Assembly (NCBI GenBank): GCA_910583965.1
Contig: CAJUAE010000013.1
Span: 1-13,641 of the forward strand
Direction: 5' to 3'
DNA length: 13,641 nt
Source: an uncultured Lachnospiraceae bacterium
GTDB taxonomy: Bacteria > Bacillota > Clostridia > Lachnospirales > Lachnospiraceae
Positions 7,588-13,641 of this stretch are shown piece after piece. How positions within the stretch are numbered: position 1 is the stretch's first letter; each line of letters opens with the position of its first letter. Under the pieces are notes generated by a model. The model was not told where the DNA came from. It ran no database searches and saw nothing but the letters and a program-made list of their open reading frames with translations. A program made the translations under genes and the position numbers.

Positions 7588-8366
7588 GGCGGCATGGGGG
7601 GAAGATGACAGAACAGCAGTATTGTGAGATATTAAAGACAAAGATTAATGTGACAAATATGCAGGACACACTTGCCTATATTGATAAACATTTGGATGCG
7701 TTGCGAGGAAATTATATCTGTGTCTCCAATGTCCATACGACAGTAATGTCGTATAAAAATAAGAAATATCGCGCCATACAGAACAGTGCTGCGATGACAT
7801 TGCCTGACGGGGCGCCACTTTCTCGTTACAGTAGACGAATGGGATTTCGAGATGCTGAGCGTGTTGCAGGGCCAGATTTGATGGTGGAATTATTTCGGCT
7901 TTCTCCCCAAAAGGGATATAGACATTTTTTTTATGGCGCGACACAGCAGACGCTTAATGCAATGCGAAGTGCACTTGAGAGGGACTATCCAGGGATAGCG
8001 ATTGCTGGAATGTATGCGCCTCCGTTTCGACCGCTCACAGCAGAGGAGGACGCCAAAATCATACAAAAGATAAATGATACAGCGCCAGATTTTGTGTGGG
8101 TGGGATTAGGTGCTCCCAAACAGGAAGAATGGATGTATGTGCATAGAAAAAAGCTATGTGCAGTGTCGCTTGGCGTGGGGGCAGGTTTTGACTATTTGGC
8201 TGGAAATATTAAGCGCGCTCCGCGTATTATGCAGAAATTTTGTTTAGAGTGGCTCTACAGATTGTTACAAGACCCAAAGCGGCTGTGGAAACGATATGTG
8301 ACAACCAATGCACAGTTTATCTGGTATTTATTAAGAGAAAGGACCACAAAAAAAGATGGCAGATAA
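7584..8366 (+). CDS. WecG/TagA/CpsF family glycosyltransferase (GT26)
   Basis: A 260-residue GT26 enzyme, expected to add the second sugar, commonly ManNAc or a related residue, to the lipid-linked sugar made by the preceding enzyme. Signatures are PDG (74-76), AGPDLM (95-100), VGLGAPKQE (173-181) and GAGFDYLAG (199-207). The C-terminal stretch from RAPRIM (211-216) through EWLYRLLQDPKRLWKRY (222-238) is the amphipathic, basic membrane-binding tail of the family. The ATG at 7584 overlaps the previous stop (ATGA) and has AAGGG six bases upstream. A second in-frame ATG at 7605 has GGGGGGAAG only a few bases ahead, too close to be ideal, so the longer form is kept. It overlaps the next gene by 11 bases. 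Family assignment is firm; donor sugar is unknown. Confidence 0.93.
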   Translation: MRRHGGKMTEQQYCEILKTKINVTNMQDTLAYIDKHLDALRGNYICVSNVHTTVMSYKNKKYRAIQNSAAMTLPDGAPLSRYSRRMGFRDAERVAGPDLMVELFRLSPQKGYRHFFYGATQQTLNAMRSALERDYPGIAIAGMYAPPFRPLTAEEDAKIIQKINDTAPDFVWVGLGAPKQEEWMYVHRKKLCAVSLGVGAGFDYLAGNIKRAPRIMQKFCLEWLYRLLQDPKRLWKRYVTTNAQFIWYLLRERTTKKDGR

Positions 8367-9267
8367 GATTTGGTTTCATGCAGATGACTATGGAGTGACA
8401 ATTGAGCAGTCCCAACGCATTTTAGATTGTTGGCAAAAAGGAGCATTAAACAGTGTCAGTGTGTTGCCCAATACCCTTGTTTTAAAAGAAGTGCTTCAAC
8501 TTTTAGACCAAGCTGATCCAGAAGAAACACAGATTCGACGTGTTCTTCATTTAAATTTTGTGGAAGGGAAACCACTTGCAGGGGCAGAAAATGTGCCAGA
8601 TTTAGTGGATAGGACCGGTTATTTTGACAAAGGGTTTTTACAGTTTTTGCAATGGAATTATCTAAAAAAGGGTACAAAAAGGCGAGCGCTTATCCGACAA
8701 ATTCAATTAGAAATTACAGCACAGTTGCACGCTGTGACAAAAAAGAATGATTTTAAAATAACAGCAGTTGACTCCCATCAGCATTATCATATGATACCTA
8801 TTGTGTTTGATAGTCTGATAAAAGTGTTGTCAAGGAAGGAGTTTGAACATCTTAAAATTCGTCATATCCGAATACCAGTCGACCCTGTGATGCCACTGCT
8901 GCACAAGATACAAATGTGCCGCGGTATACCACCGATTAACTGGGTAAAATGGTGTATTCTAAAAATATATGCAAAACGAACTAAGAGAATACTAAACAGT
9001 AGAGGGATAGAAGCGCCAGTTTTCTTTGGTATTTTTTATACTTGTGAGATGAAAAAGGAGGTTGTGGAAGCATTACTCCCATTATACAAGGCTTATGCGG
9101 ACAAAAAGGGACAGGAATTAGAATTGATGTTTCATCCCGGAAATCTTATGGATTGCAGTGAGCTTTTGGATAAGAGGAGCAAAGAACTTGCAACGTTTTA
9201 TCTATCTGATAACAGACAAGATGAAGCAGAGTGCTTAAAGAGGATGAAGGAGATTATGAAAAAATGA
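8356..9267 (+). CDS. YdjC/ChbG-like carbohydrate deacetylase
   Basis: This 303-residue protein of the YdjC family contains metal-dependent deacetylase features. HADDYG (8-13) provides the acidic metal ligand and putative base, HLN (66-68) is a conserved strand, DSHQHYH (139-145) gives the histidine ligands, and FHPG (259-262) closes the active site. No signal peptide or membrane helix is seen, so it acts in the cytoplasm. ChbG removes an acetyl from chitooligosaccharides; in this operon, where it overlaps the GT26 gene by 11 bases and is coupled to the next by ATGA, a lipid-linked or nucleotide-linked N-acetyl sugar is a likelier substrate, which is inference. AAAGGA lies about twelve bases before the ATG, so initiation may depend on coupling. 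No metal ligand appears missing. Confidence 0.85.
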   Translation: MADKIWFHADDYGVTIEQSQRILDCWQKGALNSVSVLPNTLVLKEVLQLLDQADPEETQIRRVLHLNFVEGKPLAGAENVPDLVDRTGYFDKGFLQFLQWNYLKKGTKRRALIRQIQLEITAQLHAVTKKNDFKITAVDSHQHYHMIPIVFDSLIKVLSRKEFEHLKIRHIRIPVDPVMPLLHKIQMCRGIPPINWVKWCILKIYAKRTKRILNSRGIEAPVFFGIFYTCEMKKEVVEALLPLYKAYADKKGQELELMFHPGNLMDCSELLDKRSKELATFYLSDNRQDEAECLKRMKEIMKK

Positions 9268-10442
9268 CAAACAAAAATAGAAATAAGCGGTTAACAGTGG
9301 CTGTTTTGATGACTGCTGTAGTAACTTCTATGTTACTTGTAGGCTGTAAAGGGGAATCTGATAATACAATTGTGATTCAGGAAAGAGAAACCGGAGAAAC
9401 ACCAGCAGGATGTATTCCAGGTTGTACCTGTAAAGGTTGTATTTGTTGCGAAACGATTCTGGCAGAAAAAGGGGCATTACCAACATCCACTGCTGCAGAG
9501 ACGGAACAAGAGCAGACTGCAGCAGAGAGTACATTGACTCAAGAAACGTCCATAGTACAAACTACTGAACCAGAATCCGAAACAACAGAGCAGGCTTCAG
9601 AGGAAGGCCCAAAAGAAATTAGTCAGCTTTCGGAAGGGGAGATTGCAGCCAGAAAAGAGCAGCAGGCAAATTTTGCGAAGGCGAGAGAAAGTTTATATAG
9701 TCTTCCAAATTCTAAAGAAAAAACAGAGAAAATTAATCAGATGGACAGGCAGATTTTGGCGAATAATGCCTATGACTTTAGTGGCCGCAATGTGGTATTT
9801 ATCGGTGATAGTATAACAGAAGGAATTGAGGGCGCAGTAGATGCGGAAGGCAACTTTATCAGCTATGTTAATTATGCAGATGCTTACTTGCATTTTCAAA
9901 GAACACTAAATCATGGTGGTGGTGGCAGAATGTTTACTCCTTATGCAGATGATACGCTATCTCTCGCAATGAATTTTGGTAATATCACAAATAATGAATC
10001 AGATATTATTGTTGTTTTTGCAGGAGTGAACGATTATTTAAGTACTCCAGAGAACAAACGTTACGGCAACATAAATGATACGGTCAGCACTGCAGGATAT
10101 TGCGGTTCTGTGCGATATTTTATGAAACAGCTCAAAGAGTACTATGGAGATAAGGACGTATTTTTTGTGACAATGTATAATATTTCAAAGACAGTTACAT
10201 GTACTTATTCAGATGCGTCAGAACCGTTGACGTTAAATGACTATCTTGATGTACAGCGAAAACTTGCCAGTGAGTTTGGATTTCATGTGATTGAGTTGCA
10301 TAATATTGGATTTATGGACTGCTCCGACCCTGCAACATCTGACTATTATCTAGCAGATGGCCTTCATCCAAAAGATAATGGGAATATTGTTTTAGGAGAG
10401 CATATTGCGGCAGAACTTTCTCTTTATTTCGGTCAGAAGTAG
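9264..10442 (+). CDS. SGNH/GDSL-hydrolase lipoprotein with N-terminal cysteine cluster
   Basis: A predicted surface lipoprotein of 392 residues: the basic N-terminus and hydrophobic helix end in the lipobox LLVG-C with Cys28 lipidated. A cluster of six further cysteines follows at 50, 54, 56, 59, 61 and 62, then a Thr/Glu/Gln-rich linker (about 70-120) that would span the wall. The catalytic part starts near 170 with FIGDSIT (179-185, nucleophile Ser183), a glycine block at 218-221, AGVND (253-257) and ADGLHP (364-369, Asp365/His368), the SGNH pattern of esterases that remove O-acyl groups from glycans. The start at 9264 overlaps the previous stop as ATGA and has GAAGGAGA ten bases upstream; the frame opens at 9231 but that start has no site. 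Target likely the surface polymer of this locus; I infer this only from context. Confidence 0.85.
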   Translation: MTNKNRNKRLTVAVLMTAVVTSMLLVGCKGESDNTIVIQERETGETPAGCIPGCTCKGCICCETILAEKGALPTSTAAETEQEQTAAESTLTQETSIVQTTEPESETTEQASEEGPKEISQLSEGEIAARKEQQANFAKARESLYSLPNSKEKTEKINQMDRQILANNAYDFSGRNVVFIGDSITEGIEGAVDAEGNFISYVNYADAYLHFQRTLNHGGGGRMFTPYADDTLSLAMNFGNITNNESDIIVVFAGVNDYLSTPENKRYGNINDTVSTAGYCGSVRYFMKQLKEYYGDKDVFFVTMYNISKTVTCTYSDASEPLTLNDYLDVQRKLASEFGFHVIELHNIGFMDCSDPATSDYYLADGLHPKDNGNIVLGEHIAAELSLYFGQK

Positions 10443-10541
10443 AGAGGGTTGAACGCAGATGTATACGAAAGCATAAAAACGGAAAAGATACAATTATAGA
10501 GAATTAAGATTAAGGAACTACAAAGAATCAGGAGAATACAT

Positions 10542-11588
10542 TTGGTGGAAATTGTTCGATGGGGAATATTGCTGGCTCTCGTTCTGCCAGTGCCGTTTTT
10601 TCTGGGATTAATACCTGTAACGCATATGAATCGCTTGCAAAAGACACCCGCAATGACTTATGTCTGCGGGTGGTTTGTGAGCTTTTTTCTATTTGAGCTG
10701 ACCGCAGTTCCATTTATTTTGTTAGAACAGCGTTTTACTATGCTAGTGATTGTGTACACTGGTATTGTTGTAGTTGTTTTGGTGGTTTCTTTATGGAAAG
10801 GACGCAGTCTTTGGAAAGTTTATTATGAACAGATTTGTCAGATACGAGAAATGCCTAGATATGTAAAGTTGGGATGGATTGTTTTCTTTTTGATTGTGCT
10901 ATTTCAGATTGGATATGCAATATTGTATGAGTACTATGATGGAGATGACGCGTATTATATTGCGACGGCAGTGCTTACAGATGCATTTGACACAATGTAT
11001 TTGCGAGACACCTATACAGGTTATATTTATCCGCTGGACGCAAGACATGCCTTTTCACCGACTCCAATTTATCAGGCATGGCTGTCAAGATTAAGTGGCA
11101 TTGCACCTGCGGCAGTTGCACACAGTGTCTTAGCACCTGTATGGCTTGTTTTTCTGTATTGTATCTATGGACAGATTGGCAGTAGACTTTTATGGAATAG
11201 AAAAAATTACAAACCTGTTTTTATGATATTGCTTGCAGTATGGTTTATGTACGGAAACATTTCTTTGTATACGACAGAAACCTTTGCCATGACTAGAACA
11301 TGGCAAGGAAAAGGATTGATGGCGGGTATGGTTATCCCTGCACTTTTTTTAAGTTTGCTCTACTTGGCACAGGAGACAACCAGTCAAGGGATGTGGATGC
11401 TTTTTATCTGTGTGTGTGTGTCGGCAGTTTTTGCTACGAGCACTTCTTTTATGATTATACCAACTATGACTGGCATAGCGGGAGTGCTGATTGGTATCCG
11501 AAAAAAAAGCTTAAGATTTGCGGTGGAATTATTTTTGTGCTGTGTGCCTTGTTTGTTGCTTGCAGTGTGTTATTTTATTGTAAAGTAG
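10542..11588 (+). CDS. Polytopic membrane protein, N-terminal half of a DUF6077-like protein
   Basis: A 348-residue protein with about eight membrane helices. After the third helix comes YYDGDDAYYIATAVL (131-145), a paired Asp135-Asp136 in what should be an outside loop, and later FSPTPIYQAW (171-180) and TRTWQGKG (251-258). These features remind me of large Clostridia membrane proteins annotated DUF6077; function is unknown, though the topology and acidic loop are reminiscent of GT-C transferases. The frame stops after a helix at 11588 and the following frame continues with complementary C-terminal content, so the natural gene is probably about 625 residues and is split here. AGGAGA (10530-10535) serves either TTG 10542 (six bases) or GTG 10545 (nine bases). 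The 99-base gap upstream has no convincing promoter. Confidence 0.6.
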   Translation: MVEIVRWGILLALVLPVPFFLGLIPVTHMNRLQKTPAMTYVCGWFVSFFLFELTAVPFILLEQRFTMLVIVYTGIVVVVLVVSLWKGRSLWKVYYEQICQIREMPRYVKLGWIVFFLIVLFQIGYAILYEYYDGDDAYYIATAVLTDAFDTMYLRDTYTGYIYPLDARHAFSPTPIYQAWLSRLSGIAPAAVAHSVLAPVWLVFLYCIYGQIGSRLLWNRKNYKPVFMILLAVWFMYGNISLYTTETFAMTRTWQGKGLMAGMVIPALFLSLLYLAQETTSQGMWMLFICVCVSAVFATSTSFMIIPTMTGIAGVLIGIRKKSLRFAVELFLCCVPCLLLAVCYFIVK

Positions 11589-11632
11589 ACTGGTTGTCGA
11601 GGTCGAAACGGTTATGGAGTTGGAGATAGAAG

Positions 11633-12466
11633 ATGTTGGAAAAGTTGAGTCAGGTTATGAAGGCGCTTTTAGAAGATGTACTTTTATATAATAATGAAAG
11701 CTTTCTAATACCGCTCTTTCTAATCGCATTATTGTTCTTATGGATGACAGAGAAGGACAGAAAAGTGCGGGTTGTCCTGTTATATTTTGCGGCAGCGCTC
11801 AGTGTGGTCTTTTTGTGTCCACTCTACGCATGGATTGGGATGAAGATTGATGCGGATGTCTATTATCGCGTTTTGTGGTCGTTGCCAATGGGCATTCTGG
11901 TTTGTTACAGTGTAGTGAAGCTGATGACACGCTTTCGGTCGACTTTTGCGAAGGTACTGATTTTTTTTATGGCGGTGTTGACAATTATGATTAACGGAGA
12001 TTTGGTATACACAAAATCAATGCATGTTAAGTCCGGTAATGCGTACCATATTCCGCAGATTGTGATTGATGTGGCAGATGCGCTTAAACTGGAAAATTAT
12101 AGACCAATTGCAGTGCTTCCAGCAGAGTTATTGCCTTTTTTGCGACAATATACAGCAGATATTTTTACACCTTATGGCAGAAACATCCTAGAACCAGCAT
12201 GGACTTTTCAAAATGAATTGTATGATGCGATGGAGGGAGACCACGATGCATATGATGTGGCTGAGGTAGCCAGATGTGCACGCAATCATCAGTGTGCTTT
12301 TGTTGTGTTATCATCTAGAAAGCAAATGAATGGTAGTATGGAGGAACAGGGATATTTCTTGTTCCGGTTTGTACAGGGGTATTTTATTTATATGGATTAT
12401 AATTATTATTGGGTTTTTAAGGAACAGGGACTTTTGGATGCGGATGTGATTGAGGCAGGAGGATGA
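11633..12466 (+). CDS. Polytopic membrane protein, C-terminal half of a DUF6077-like protein
   Basis: A 277-residue product with three or four membrane helices in the first half (about 24-36, 45-68, 82-96, 106-124) and a hydrophilic, probably extracytoplasmic second half. The segment YYRVLWSLPMGI (77-88) and the later FTPYGRN stretch (about 179-185) look like the C-terminal part of the same large membrane protein whose N-terminal part ends 45 bases upstream in another frame. GGAGA at 11622-11626 lies six bases before the ATG, so separate translation is possible. A TAG at 11627 in this frame, just before the ATG, and the TAG at 11586 in the upstream frame mean that a single frameshift would not rejoin the halves. 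It may be a broken gene or a genuine two-subunit version. The next start follows within a few bases. Confidence 0.55.
   Translation: MLEKLSQVMKALLEDVLLYNNESFLIPLFLIALLFLWMTEKDRKVRVVLLYFAAALSVVFLCPLYAWIGMKIDADVYYRVLWSLPMGILVCYSVVKLMTRFRSTFAKVLIFFMAVLTIMINGDLVYTKSMHVKSGNAYHIPQIVIDVADALKLENYRPIAVLPAELLPFLRQYTADIFTPYGRNILEPAWTFQNELYDAMEGDHDAYDVAEVARCARNHQCAFVVLSSRKQMNGSMEEQGYFLFRFVQGYFIYMDYNYYWVFKEQGLLDADVIEAGG
12457..12462 (+). promoter_or_regulatory. Ribosome binding site that decides the start of the first small transporter
   Basis: A perfect AGGAGG ends directly against an ATG at 12463, which would give no spacer. The in-frame ATG at 12472 lies nine bases downstream, a normal distance. The shorter start is therefore preferred, although the first ATG overlaps the preceding stop as ATGA and would otherwise look like a classic coupled start. 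Confidence 0.75.
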
Positions 12467-12471
12467 ATAAG

Positions 12472-12831
12472 ATGCAATCATTAAAAAATATTATATTGTT
12501 GCAAACGGTCATTGTAATCTATACACTCTCAAGTGTGATGTCCAAAGAAGCTTCTAAAAGTCAAGGAAATTTAATTCGATTTTTATTTTTTTTTGGAATG
12601 GAATTTGTTATTCTGGCGGTTTATGCGATATTGTGGCAACAGATTATCAAGCGTTTTGAGTTGTCTGTCGCTTATGCAAATCGTTCCATGGCAGTTGTCT
12701 GGTCTATGGTGTGGGCAGTTGTCTTTTTTCATGATACCATAACATTACAAAATATTACAGGGGTGTTGTTGGTCGTTGGTGGGACGTTTATTGTAAACTC
12801 TGAAAGTGCAAAGGAGAAGATAAATGATTAG
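12472..12831 (+). CDS. Small four-helix EamA/SMR-like membrane protein (ArnE/ArnF-like candidate, subunit 1)
   Basis: A 119-residue protein with four predicted membrane helices (about 5-23, 34-56, 64-86, 92-109). The third and fourth helices, with SVAYANRS (65-72) and TLQNITGVLLVVGGTFIV (91-108), have the pattern of EamA/SMR half-transporters. The first helix has no glutamate, so the Glu14 that SMR drug exporters use for proton coupling is missing. That fits better with flippase-like relatives such as ArnE/ArnF, which move undecaprenyl-phosphate-linked aminoarabinose. It overlaps the following, similarly sized gene by eight bases, suggesting a heterodimer. In this locus it could flip the lipid-linked sugar made by the GT2 enzyme; this is inference. 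Calling it a multidrug exporter would be unsupported. Confidence 0.7.
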   Translation: MQSLKNIILLQTVIVIYTLSSVMSKEASKSQGNLIRFLFFFGMEFVILAVYAILWQQIIKRFELSVAYANRSMAVVWSMVWAVVFFHDTITLQNITGVLLVVGGTFIVNSESAKEKIND

Positions 12832-13162
12832 CAGATTTGTCGTTGCTATGTTTTTGTCAGTGGCCATTGCATCTATCTCGCAGGTTCTACTAAAAATAAG
12901 TGCCGAAAAGCATTATAAAACATGGGTAAGGGAATATTTAAATCCATATGTGGCTGGTGGGTATGTTTTGCTTCTTGCTTCTATGTTCCTGACAGTGTAT
13001 GCATACAGTGGTATGGATTATAAAAACGGACCAATAATTGAATCGTTAGGCAATGTGTTTATATTCGTATTGGGACATTTTGTGTTTGGAGAGAAAATTA
13101 GCATTAGAAAATTTACAGGAATTGCGTGTATTATGATGGGGATTATTATTTTTAATCTATAG
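12824..13162 (+). CDS. Small four-helix EamA/SMR-like membrane protein (ArnE/ArnF-like candidate, subunit 2)
   Basis: This 112-residue protein also has four predicted helices (about 4-24, 42-62, 68-88, 94-111). Its first helix ends with SISQVLLKISA (17-27), as in the EamA/SMR/ArnE group, and KISIRKFTGIACIMMGIIIF (91-110) matches the last helix of that group. As in its partner, helix 1 lacks the SMR glutamate; Glu73 in helix 3 is the main buried acidic residue. AAGGAGA at 12811-12817 is six bases before the ATG, and the gene overlaps its partner by eight bases, favouring equal production of two subunits. The two proteins are clearly different from each other, as in ArnE/ArnF. It ends the operon; no clear terminator follows, only a GCAAATTTGC palindrome at 13162-13171. 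Confidence 0.7.
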   Translation: MISRFVVAMFLSVAIASISQVLLKISAEKHYKTWVREYLNPYVAGGYVLLLASMFLTVYAYSGMDYKNGPIIESLGNVFIFVLGHFVFGEKISIRKFTGIACIMMGIIIFNL

Positions 13163-13224
13163 CAAATTTGCGGAAAAGCGATATATCAAGGAAAAATTTA
13201 CATTTCAATTTCAATAAAAAGATA

Positions 13225-13253
13225 TTGAGCAAAGTTCTATGTTTTGTTATAAT
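13225..13253 (+). promoter_or_regulatory. Strong extended -10 promoter P4
   Basis: TTGAGC at 13225-13230 and a perfect TATAAT at 13248-13253 are 17 bases apart, and TGT directly before the -10 gives the extended motif. Transcription would begin near 13260, about 45 bases before the acidic protein's ATG at 13306. The gene is therefore likely an independent unit. No operator-like dyad is evident. Confidence 0.75.
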
Positions 13254-13305
13254 TATTACGCAAATGTTACGGAATAATAAAAGGCTAATGATTTAAGGAG
13301 CTGTT

Positions 13306-13641
13306 ATGAAAAAAAACAAAGAATTGAGATTACAGAATACAGATAGAAGAAAACCAATAAAATACACAGATATTGATACAGAAGATTTCTATGAGGAGGA
13401 TATGGAATTAGAACAGGAAGAACATTTGGATACAGATGACGATGAATATATTGTTGCATATTCCAGCGAGGATAAGACAGTTGGTACATATAGACAAGAA
13501 GAAATGCAAGAATATGCAGATGAGTATGCATCAGAACTGGAAGATGAGGAGTACGAGTCAGAAGAATACGAGGAGCCAGAGGCTTACGAGTCAGAAGAAT
13601 ATGAGGAATCAGAGGAATACGAATCCGAAGAATACGAGGAG
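13306..13641 (+). CDS. Acidic Glu/Tyr-repeat protein, 3' end beyond the window (partial)
   Basis: An open frame of 112 codons without a stop reaches the window's end. AAGGAG at 13295-13300, five bases before the ATG, and a strong promoter support expression. The first 20 residues are basic (MKKNKELRL, then RRKPIK); from about residue 21 the chain becomes very acidic, and from residue 83 it is an 11-residue repeat YESEEYEE(P/S)E(A/E). No signal peptide or membrane helix is visible in this part. A basic start with a long acidic spacer would fit a cytoplasmic tail ahead of a membrane helix and an outside domain, as in some wall-associated proteins, but that part is not in view. Codons for the repeats vary (GAA/GAG, TAC/TAT), so the peptide rather than the DNA seems to be kept. 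Function unknown. Confidence 0.75.
   Translation, partial: MKKNKELRLQNTDRRKPIKYTDIDTEDFYEEDMELEQEEHLDTDDDEYIVAYSSEDKTVGTYRQEEMQEYADEYASELEDEEYESEEYEEPEAYESEEYEESEEYESEEYEE
13552..13641 (+). repeat. 33-bp tandem repeat encoding an 11-residue Glu/Tyr unit
   Basis: Units begin at 13552, 13585 and 13618; the third is cut by the window end. Each encodes Tyr-Glu-Ser-Glu-Glu-Tyr-Glu-Glu followed by Pro/Ser-Glu-Ala/Glu. Synonymous differences between units show they are not freshly amplified. More units may follow outside the window. Confidence 0.85.

Noticed and set aside
10449..10494. Possible promoter before the DUF6077-like gene (TTGAAC at 10449-10454; TACAAT at 10489-10494).
   Set aside because: The two hexamers are 34 bases apart; each lacks a good partner at 16-18 bases. 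Read-through from the upstream operon is equally likely.
11300..11629. A plus-strand frame of 109 codons overlapping the first DUF6077-like half.
   Set aside because: It overlaps conserved membrane helices of the real frame and is low in hydrophobic pattern for most of its length; only its final bases matter for the frame junction.
12463..13162. Annotation of the small membrane pair as multidrug exporters (EmrE/SugE type).
   Set aside because: Neither protein has the helix-1 glutamate needed for proton-coupled drug export, and the setting is a glycan locus.

Overview
The window reads as part of a cell-surface glycan locus from a low-GC Gram-positive anaerobe. A Lachnospiraceae-like Clostridia member is my best guess, inferred from AT-rich codon use, AGGAGG-type ribosome binding sites, TTG/GTG start options and the family mix; I cannot name a species. 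All convincing genes lie on the + strand. There is no transposase, integrase, tRNA, rRNA or CRISPR array.

Layout. (1) Bases 75-4732: a promoter and three tightly packed genes, namely an integral-membrane acyltransferase (acyltransferase-3 family), a polyprenyl-phosphate glycosyltransferase of the CsbB/GtrB type, and a YfhO-family polytopic protein. (2) Bases 4861-5947: a near-copy of the first promoter driving an NAD-dependent sugar epimerase/dehydratase-like SDR. (3) Bases 5988-6135: a promoter embedded in two perfect 55-bp direct repeats full of palindromes. (4) Bases 6163-10442: four translationally coupled genes, namely a polyprenyl-phosphate glycosylphosphotransferase, a WecG/TagA/CpsF (GT26) glycosyltransferase, a YdjC/ChbG-like deacetylase, and an SGNH-hydrolase lipoprotein with a cysteine cluster near its lipidated N-terminus. 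(5) Bases 10542-12466: two consecutive reading frames that together look like one large membrane protein, resembling what is annotated DUF6077. (6) Bases 12472-13162: two overlapping four-helix proteins resembling EamA/SMR or ArnE/ArnF half-transporters. (7) Bases 13225-13641: a strong extended -10 promoter and the start of a very acidic Glu/Tyr repeat protein that runs off the window.

Working model (inference). The coupled operon starts a lipid-linked glycan inside the cell (sugar-1-P transfer, second sugar, deacetylation) and places an esterase-like lipoprotein outside. The GT2 + YfhO pair fits the known three-component scheme for decorating surface polymers: sugar loaded on undecaprenyl phosphate, flipped, then transferred outside by a GT-C enzyme. 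No GtcA/GtrA flippase is visible; the two small overlapping membrane proteins at 12472-13162 are candidates for that step. The acyltransferase and the SGNH lipoprotein would add and remove acyl groups on the finished surface glycan. No Wzx, Wzy, ABC exporter or LCP ligase is present, so the locus probably extends beyond the window.
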